From IMG/VR virus record IMGVR_UViG_3300034082_004296, positions 62,001-126,000 of that record: a stretch of 64,000 nucleotides of DNA; one strand, 5' to 3'. Below the pieces are notes generated by a model, which saw only the letters and a program-made list of their open reading frames with translations, was not told where the DNA came from and searched no databases. The position numbers and the translations under genes are program-made. The DNA comes from a virus. Positions 57,791 to 64,000 of the stretch are shown here, in pieces; position 1 is the stretch's first letter, and the number at the start of each line of letters is the position of its first letter.

Positions 57791-60700
57791 ATGAGTAATC
57801 GTGACATAAATTATGTTAAGTTATTAACGGAGGACAGTAGTTTTCAATTAGTTAGGACAAATCCTAAATTAACCGGAAACGTTAAGATCACGATAAATGA
57901 ATCAGGAAACCTGTGGTTAGAATCGATAAAAGCGAACCCTGAGCTTTCAAAAGATCTCTATTCTAAAGTTCCGATCAATACTGCTCAATCTCATCCAGCA
58001 AACTTACTTAGATTTTTTAATAATGGATCAACTCCAAACGAGATAATATTTGACCTAAATGAACAGGTGAATGCTACCAAGACTTCTAAGAATTTTAAGG
58101 ATCAGTATGATTTTTCACACTATTTTAGTGGAGCAAAATATTTAGCATCCAATAAGTATACTGAAAGAATGTCGTATTTTGCCCCTCTGTATCTTAAAGA
58201 AGAGGTGCCAGACTATTTTATAATTTTTAAGATAGACGATCCCGCCAATTTTCCACTGGACCAAGTAAAACAAAACTATATCTCTGGGGAGACAAAGACT
58301 GATTACTTAATCGATCTTTTCACTCGAGCTTCAATCATCAAGACATTCGACATTAGAGCAGAAACTATTCCTGGAAAATACTTGAGAGATTACATAAACA
58401 ACGTAAATTTTCCAACAAGTCCATTGACTGTTCTCTATGAAGAGGACGACTTTACTACATGGAATGGCATCTTAATAAATGAAGGAATATTTGGAAGTAG
58501 AGGAGAGTTAATAAACAGTCTCTATACTTCTTCCCAACCTTTAAAGTTCTTTGAAGAAAACATTACTAATGGATTTTCTAGAAATGGTGTGATCTTTCCA
58601 AATATTTTAAACCTAGAATTTGTATTTAATGACGATAGCTCAAATAAGTACGATTTTAATAGATATCTAGGAATGTATGTAAATGCCATTGAGTTGACTA
58701 AGTTAGACATAGATCTTGACCGAGCATACTTAAATAGGGGAACTTGGGAAAACGAACCTCACTTTAGAAAGAGATTCCTAGAGACAGACGAAGCTTTTCT
58801 TACTCAATCAAATCCAGATGGCGTAATCGTTCCTTTTAAAAATTCAGAAGTAAAATTTTCAGACTTTTCAAGAACGTTCGTTGATTCAGACAATCTATTT
58901 ATAAATTACATAAGCGATAAGGATAGCCGGTTATATATGCCGAAACTAACTAATCCATTTAGTATAGAATATGAACCTTTAAAAACAGTCAGTCTTTCTG
59001 CAATTGGGGCTCTAGTAAACGCAAATATTACTTCGCATGGATATGAGACAAACGATCTAATCGTAATTGATTCGATTGACTCTGAGTATTCTGGTGAGTT
59101 CCTAATAACTGTAATAGATCCCAATAACTTTGAGTATACTGTCTCTTCTGCACCAGTCAATCCTACCTCGACTGGAACCTCTAAAAAAGAACTTTCGACT
59201 GGCCAGTTTAGGTTTGCAAATAACAAGATAGACCTTGGATTATTTTTTGGACAGAGTAGAAAAAATTTTTTACAGGACATTGGTACTGCAACTAAGGTTG
59301 CCGGTAAATCACATGCCGTAATAAAAATAAATTATGCAGGTCGTGTAAGTCAGTTTAACTTGTCTTCAGCCGGCACGAGTTACATTGGATCAACTGGTGT
59401 AACTACTACTGGAGGAAGCGGTACTGGCTTGACACTAGATCTAATCGATAACGGTGCAGGTGGAATACTATCAGCTACGATAGATCAACCTGGTTCAGGT
59501 TATCAAGTTGGCGATGTAATCACGATCGATGGCGGAAACAATAACGCAACAATTACTGTTTCAGCTGTCATAAACGCTTCGCTTGACAATTATGATGAGA
59601 TTAAAATATATCATCCAAATGGCACGCAAATTGACTCAATAGGTAAGTATGATTTAATAGTCTCAACTCAACTTTACCCATTGATTCCCAATCCTGGAGA
59701 GTACTATGTCTATAATGATTATGATAATGTCCTAGGATATGATGAGTTTTACATGAATGGTGGAGGCACTGCAAGTCAGATCGCAAGCGCACTTGCCGGA
59801 TGTATTAATGGTATTCGAAGTAGAACATTTACCGCCTATCAATATGATGATCGTGTATTTATTAAAGCCAATTCTCCTGGAGATTTTGATCAGTTACATA
59901 AGATCTCTTTCTTTTCTCCAGTAAATGAATATTCAGTAATCACAATAAATAGCACAAATACTGGATCTGCTCTGATTGGCTCAGTCTTTTCCTTTATGGG
60001 AGGATCTAAAGAAACGGGTAATCGACTAATCATAGATGCTGGTCATCTCAGTAAGATCGAGACAAACTTAGATTCTATTCTTGTAAAATCATCAGATAGC
60101 TGGTCAAAGATCAGAAAAGTATCACAATGGGTTGATGAGATCACTGAAACTAACTCAACTACTCAAGCTCTAAGATCAAAGGCCGTCTCAGAATATGATG
60201 GCAAAATAGCAATAGTATTGGAAGAAAATGAGACTCCAACAATCTCTAATAAAGAATTCCTAATGAAGCCTAAGTTTAGGCCTTCATTTGGTCTACTCTC
60301 TTTTTATCTAATTAAGGATCTAGACTTTGATTTTTACTCAAGTACATACACTAATTTTCCAATAATCGATTTATATCAGCACTATTTTATTCCAGAAGGA
60401 ATGGACCTATTGGAACCAGGCATAGACTATATCGTGTATAATGGTTCAATTTTAACAGAAGGTACGACATATCCAGCAAACTCAACATTTACAGTTTCTA
60501 CGATTACCTCATATTCAGTAGTAACAGGTACTCCATTAGTGACGTATGATCCTTCTACTACAAGTTCAGTGATTCCAGTCAATGATGAAAACAAGGAGCT
60601 TAAGAGTTTTGATGGATTCTCAATCCTAAAGGACCCAAGTAAGATCGTTCAGCAGGACACAAGTAATGAATACATATTTAAGACAAAATACTTAAATGGT

Positions 60701-63232
60701 CTTACTGATACAGAATACGATTACTATAAAGAAAATGAAAGCCTAGATTTTGCTCTACTGTCTAAGGTGATACCATACATCACTAAATGGGGAATTAAGA
60801 ACGGTAAAGACTCTCGAGATAATCCGTATCGATTAAACACTGAATTGATATTTGGTAGAAATAATTTTTCTCCTGACCATGCAGACAGGTCTCAAAATCC
60901 TATTAATTTTACGCATGAATGGTTTTACATAGAGAGCAAGTTTAATTATGTATATGATGAGAGCACTGCTGCACAAAACACAAGTTATTTTGATGTCCCA
61001 CTCAATGAATCGGCTCTTCTTTCTGATCCTGATTACTTTATCAACTATTTTACCTATACTCCAACCTCGTTAACAGGCAAAGAGATAGCTGATACTCAAT
61101 TTAGATACTCATCACTTTATAAAAATGCTGCAGACCAATATGAGGCTTTCTTTAAAGGCTTTAAGTTAACATTTAAAGACGTCACTGACCCTGCTGTTTT
61201 GGGAGCAGATGGAAAACCTGTTGCAAAAGATATTACTGCAAGGTTTGATGGATATAGGTTTAGCTGCATCTTAAAACCAGTATTAGAAGACATTAACGAT
61301 CATACTAAGCCTCCAATAAGATATAGAGTAGTCGAACATAAAGATTACAAATTCATACTAGTAATCATAGAAATATTCATAGGAAGCCTCTCTGAAATAG
61401 ACGATTATTGGAAAGATTCTAGTTTATTTGGTACCACTCAAGTCAGCACATCTAATTTTACAGCCCTGACTCCAAGCTCAGTAGAGTACTTTGACAGTGT
61501 TAATGGAGACTATCGATTATCATTTAACCAAGTATCTAACTTAACTCACACTCTTCTCTATTCCCTAAAGAATAAGAAATACAATACACTATTGAATTCT
61601 TTTTCCAATATTAAAATGGGTTCAAAGCTTAACATTACTCCTACTGGATTCAATGGAGCTAACTATACTATTCGCGCATTAGCTAATGCAAACACCCCAA
61701 ATTATGTAGGATCATTGACTGACGATGTCATCAACCCTACCGATTCTACCCTAATCTTTATAAAAGATCTTAGTACTAATTTTGATATCTTTGTGTGTGG
61801 ACTAGTAAGCTTTGTTCCAACTGTTCCATTGATTAATCCAATAGATTATTCTCTAGAAAAGTTTGTACACTACGATGGCATAAACTATGGAGTTGGACTA
61901 GTACTACCTTCCCTAGCACTATATGGAATACTTCCAACAAGTACCGTTTCCTTTATCAATCAGAATTTTGCTTTTAAAGTAATGACTGGTGGAGAAAAAT
62001 ACTTTGAAAAACTAATTGAAAAGATCTCATTTGCAAAGTTTAAAAAATACATTAATGAGCTAGACAATATCATAGAATATTCTTCGTACTCTCTTAACTC
62101 TGCCGGAGTCTCTGTTCTTAATCCTAATCCTAACTTTTATCTAGAGGTACTTGACGTTAGTTACATTGAAAAACAAAATCAATTAATAACTAACTTTACT
62201 GAGAGCATACCTATCCAGTTTTCTGGACAAGATGAAATCGGTACAGATTACGAAGTAGCAGATCTTCCAGTAAAATATGAACTAAACAGATATAAGGGAG
62301 AATACGAACCAGTCGTTCGAAACTACTCTATTTACCAATCAAATTATAAGTTTACCAAAAACGCAATAAATGATCTTTCTTTAAGTAACACTAAGATAAA
62401 TCCAGAAGTTTCCAATTTTCTGACTATTCAAAACTTTAATCATATTAAAGTAGCAGACACTCAGGTTTTAGTTTTAGAGTCTGACGAATCATACCTACCG
62501 ATTTATCCTAAGATAAGCGAAGTTGCAATCGGTCAAGGAGAATATTTCCTACTTCGAGGTAACTGGGATTGGGGATTCCACTACAAGTATTCAAATAAGG
62601 AACAGTATTCTCCGGTGTCTGGTGCACTGCGAATAGAAGAAGATGATTCATTCTTAGCTAAATTGATAAACTTGCCTGAGATAATAGAACTTAACGATTT
62701 TAATATCGAGTTTATTGATCCTGCAATAGAGTTTAAATCAGTAGATATATCCAAAGTAGAGATAGTTGCTAAGGAGACTCCTAATGCAGTAGAGGGAATT
62801 ATCAACGTAAATAATGTTCTTACTCGATTCCTGATTGAGGATGGGATTGATGCAAAATTTAACGAGTATCTAATAAACTCAAACCAGTATATTGGAAACT
62901 TTACCAGTATTTCTGATCCAGACATAAATGTTTCTTCGTATGTTAGGGAATACATAAAACTTAATATTTTAAAGTTGTATGATATTGATATAAATGCCTT
63001 TTATGCAAAAGAAGATACTACATTAGTGTCAACTAATCAACAGGCTGGCGCAAATCCAAACGCAATAGAATTTGTTTTCCTGGATGATAAGAAACGCTTT
63101 ACTCAAGGTTACAATATATTAAAGTCATTGCAAATAAATAAAAAAGATAAGTTGATACTCCAATTTAGTTTCTTAAAGAAACCAGGTACTGGTCTATTAA
63201 TAAGTCCAAAGATAAAAATTAAATTCATCTAA
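57791..63232 (+). CDS. Giant structural protein, 1813 aa
   Basis: The largest gene of the window. The N-terminal 500 residues include DVPDYFIIFKIDDPANF-like structural segments (VPDYFIIFKIDDPAN) and FRKRFLETDEAFLTQSNPDG. At about residues 515-600 lies the glycine-rich domain AGTSYIGSTGVTTTGGSGTG ... GSGYQVGDVITIDGG, the same kind of domain as in the tail sheath. The remainder is beta-rich with Tyr/Asn/Ser. No enzyme motif was seen. Such size would make it a long fibre, baseplate spike or tail-lattice protein. It is followed after 1 nt by the collagen-like fibre gene. Confidence 0.8.
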   Translation: MSNRDINYVKLLTEDSSFQLVRTNPKLTGNVKITINESGNLWLESIKANPELSKDLYSKVPINTAQSHPANLLRFFNNGSTPNEIIFDLNEQVNATKTSKNFKDQYDFSHYFSGAKYLASNKYTERMSYFAPLYLKEEVPDYFIIFKIDDPANFPLDQVKQNYISGETKTDYLIDLFTRASIIKTFDIRAETIPGKYLRDYINNVNFPTSPLTVLYEEDDFTTWNGILINEGIFGSRGELINSLYTSSQPLKFFEENITNGFSRNGVIFPNILNLEFVFNDDSSNKYDFNRYLGMYVNAIELTKLDIDLDRAYLNRGTWENEPHFRKRFLETDEAFLTQSNPDGVIVPFKNSEVKFSDFSRTFVDSDNLFINYISDKDSRLYMPKLTNPFSIEYEPLKTVSLSAIGALVNANITSHGYETNDLIVIDSIDSEYSGEFLITVIDPNNFEYTVSSAPVNPTSTGTSKKELSTGQFRFANNKIDLGLFFGQSRKNFLQDIGTATKVAGKSHAVIKINYAGRVSQFNLSSAGTSYIGSTGVTTTGGSGTGLTLDLIDNGAGGILSATIDQPGSGYQVGDVITIDGGNNNATITVSAVINASLDNYDEIKIYHPNGTQIDSIGKYDLIVSTQLYPLIPNPGEYYVYNDYDNVLGYDEFYMNGGGTASQIASALAGCINGIRSRTFTAYQYDDRVFIKANSPGDFDQLHKISFFSPVNEYSVITINSTNTGSALIGSVFSFMGGSKETGNRLIIDAGHLSKIETNLDSILVKSSDSWSKIRKVSQWVDEITETNSTTQALRSKAVSEYDGKIAIVLEENETPTISNKEFLMKPKFRPSFGLLSFYLIKDLDFDFYSSTYTNFPIIDLYQHYFIPEGMDLLEPGIDYIVYNGSILTEGTTYPANSTFTVSTITSYSVVTGTPLVTYDPSTTSSVIPVNDENKELKSFDGFSILKDPSKIVQQDTSNEYIFKTKYLNGLTDTEYDYYKENESLDFALLSKVIPYITKWGIKNGKDSRDNPYRLNTELIFGRNNFSPDHADRSQNPINFTHEWFYIESKFNYVYDESTAAQNTSYFDVPLNESALLSDPDYFINYFTYTPTSLTGKEIADTQFRYSSLYKNAADQYEAFFKGFKLTFKDVTDPAVLGADGKPVAKDITARFDGYRFSCILKPVLEDINDHTKPPIRYRVVEHKDYKFILVIIEIFIGSLSEIDDYWKDSSLFGTTQVSTSNFTALTPSSVEYFDSVNGDYRLSFNQVSNLTHTLLYSLKNKKYNTLLNSFSNIKMGSKLNITPTGFNGANYTIRALANANTPNYVGSLTDDVINPTDSTLIFIKDLSTNFDIFVCGLVSFVPTVPLINPIDYSLEKFVHYDGINYGVGLVLPSLALYGILPTSTVSFINQNFAFKVMTGGEKYFEKLIEKISFAKFKKYINELDNIIEYSSYSLNSAGVSVLNPNPNFYLEVLDVSYIEKQNQLITNFTESIPIQFSGQDEIGTDYEVADLPVKYELNRYKGEYEPVVRNYSIYQSNYKFTKNAINDLSLSNTKINPEVSNFLTIQNFNHIKVADTQVLVLESDESYLPIYPKISEVAIGQGEYFLLRGNWDWGFHYKYSNKEQYSPVSGALRIEEDDSFLAKLINLPEIIELNDFNIEFIDPAIEFKSVDISKVEIVAKETPNAVEGIINVNNVLTRFLIEDGIDAKFNEYLINSNQYIGNFTSISDPDINVSSYVREYIKLNILKLYDIDINAFYAKEDTTLVSTNQQAGANPNAIEFVFLDDKKRFTQGYNILKSLQINKKDKLILQFSFLKKPGTGLLISPKIKIKFI

Positions 63233-63233
63233 G

Positions 63234-64000
63234 ATGCCAATTAGAATAAACCTAAAGGAAATATTTTCGTCAGATCCTCAAGAGATATTAGTCGATAAGT
63301 TAAACTTTAACTATAACAAGTTGCTTGAGCTTGGCGTGGGTACTCCAGGACCAACTGGCTTGACTGGACCACAAGGACCAGCCGGACCGATTGGATTAGT
63401 TGGACCTCAAGGAGATCGTGGAGCTACTTGGTGGGTTGATTCAGGGGATCCAAATACTCTTACTTTTACTGGATTAATTGACGGTGATCTCTATCTTGAT
63501 CAGACATCCAACGTTTTTCAAGTTTGGAAATATGATGATGGAACCAGTACATGGGTAACAGTAGTGAGTATTGCTGCCATTGTGACCTCATATCTAAGTA
63601 GCTTATCGAACATTCCATTTGAGACAGTCACTACTTTTCAGGCTCCAGGATCGACTGCAGTAAATAAGTTTATCTTATTTGATAAACGAGACGATTATGT
63701 AGCTGATACCACTCGAGGTACTGCTAACGTTTCCCTTAACAATATGTTATTCCTAAATAACTTTGATGAGACTGATGTTACATATCCGATCTTGGGTCAA
63801 GACCAATACAATTCTCTACTTTCAATATTTCCTGCGCATGATGATACGCAAGATTCAGGTAGAGCTCAATCTGGTAGATACCATATTGAAATGGGATCCC
63901 TTTATATGGACAGCGATGTGTTGCCAGTAGGTACCATAAAATACAGTGATCTTAAGCATAACCTAAAAGCTAAGTTTTATAAGCAATATGTGGATCCAAT
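63234..64000 (+). CDS. Collagen-like tail fibre protein, 3' end cut by window
   Basis: Translated from the ATG at 63234; 255 codons are visible before the window ends. After 36 residues comes a run of G-x-y triplets, GTPGPTGLTGPQGPAGPIGL then VGPQGDRGATW, which forms collagen-like triple helices in phage fibres. It is followed by a W/D/Y-rich beta domain (WWVDSGDPNTLTFTGLIDGD) seen next to collagen repeats in many phage fibre proteins. It is a probable receptor-binding or tail fibre component. The downstream part is not visible. Confidence 0.85.
   Translation, partial: MPIRINLKEIFSSDPQEILVDKLNFNYNKLLELGVGTPGPTGLTGPQGPAGPIGLVGPQGDRGATWWVDSGDPNTLTFTGLIDGDLYLDQTSNVFQVWKYDDGTSTWVTVVSIAAIVTSYLSSLSNIPFETVTTFQAPGSTAVNKFILFDKRDDYVADTTRGTANVSLNNMLFLNNFDETDVTYPILGQDQYNSLLSIFPAHDDTQDSGRAQSGRYHIEMGSLYMDSDVLPVGTIKYSDLKHNLKAKFYKQYVDP

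Noticed and set aside
63129-63150. A late-promoter-like string (AATAAATAAAAAAG) near the end of the 1813-aa gene
   Set aside because: It lies inside a lysine/asparagine-coding stretch (INKKDK) and about 90 nt before the next ATG, so it is probably a by-product of AT-rich codons.

Overview
The window is a 64 kb internal piece of a large, AT-rich, T4-like myovirus genome. The T4-type genes recognisable in the sequence are: type II topoisomerase (gp52-like plus a single-chain gp39/60-like subunit), gp46/gp47 nuclease, gp41-like helicase, UvsX, the N-terminal half of a gp43-like family B polymerase, gp56-like dCTPase/dUTPase, gp32-like SSB, RNase H/FEN nuclease, GroES-like co-chaperonin, gp55-like late sigma factor, gp18-like contractile sheath and gp19-like tube. 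The host is probably a member of Bacteroidota. Two secreted proteins have flavobacterial-type signal peptides ending near FSQ or ISQ, there is a Bacteroidota-type histone H1-like protein, and start codons follow A/T-rich leaders without obvious Shine-Dalgarno sequences. No integrase, transposase, tRNA or CRISPR was seen.

Layout. 1-6143 (minus): topoisomerase subunits, a DinG/XPD-like Fe-S helicase and a zincless Fpg/Nei glycosylase. 6205-14032 (plus, late): two large proteins with OmpA-like segments, small proteins, a tail tube protein and an acidic protein. Two secreted CAP-domain genes lie antiparallel among them. 14067-26544 (minus): nucleotide metabolism, recombination and replication. 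26660-30393 (plus): a very large tail sheath protein and an M15 peptidase. 30424-46448 (minus): GroES, RNase H, SSB, histone-like protein, a three-gene late-type cassette, class I ribonucleotide reductase with a SET-domain gene between its subunits, an S1-domain protein, a full-length GroEL, two nucleases, small unknown genes and a UvsE endonuclease. 46449-46637 is a divergent control region. 46638-64000 (plus): a RuvC-like nuclease, the late sigma factor, and about 16 kb of giant tail, baseplate or fibre genes, the last with collagen-like repeats and cut by the window edge.

Three threads tie the window together. (1) An element ATAAATAA followed by CTAAA or a close variant lies 14-25 nt before the first gene of nearly every plus-strand block and before one minus-strand cassette. 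It resembles the T4 late promoter, and a gp55-like sigma factor is encoded in the window. (2) Proteins expressed from these promoters repeatedly carry an N-terminal motif of two aromatic residues three apart followed by (L/I)xE. This matches T4 capsid-targeting sequences and the gp21 prohead protease cleavage rule, so they are candidate proteins packaged inside the capsid, including a predicted HExxH metalloprotein. (3) A thymidylate-synthase-family enzyme with Asp at the base-specificity position, a gp56-like dCTPase/dUTPase and a dCMP deaminase together suggest cytosine-modified DNA. The polymerase gene stops just after motif A, so the catalytic remainder must lie outside the window.
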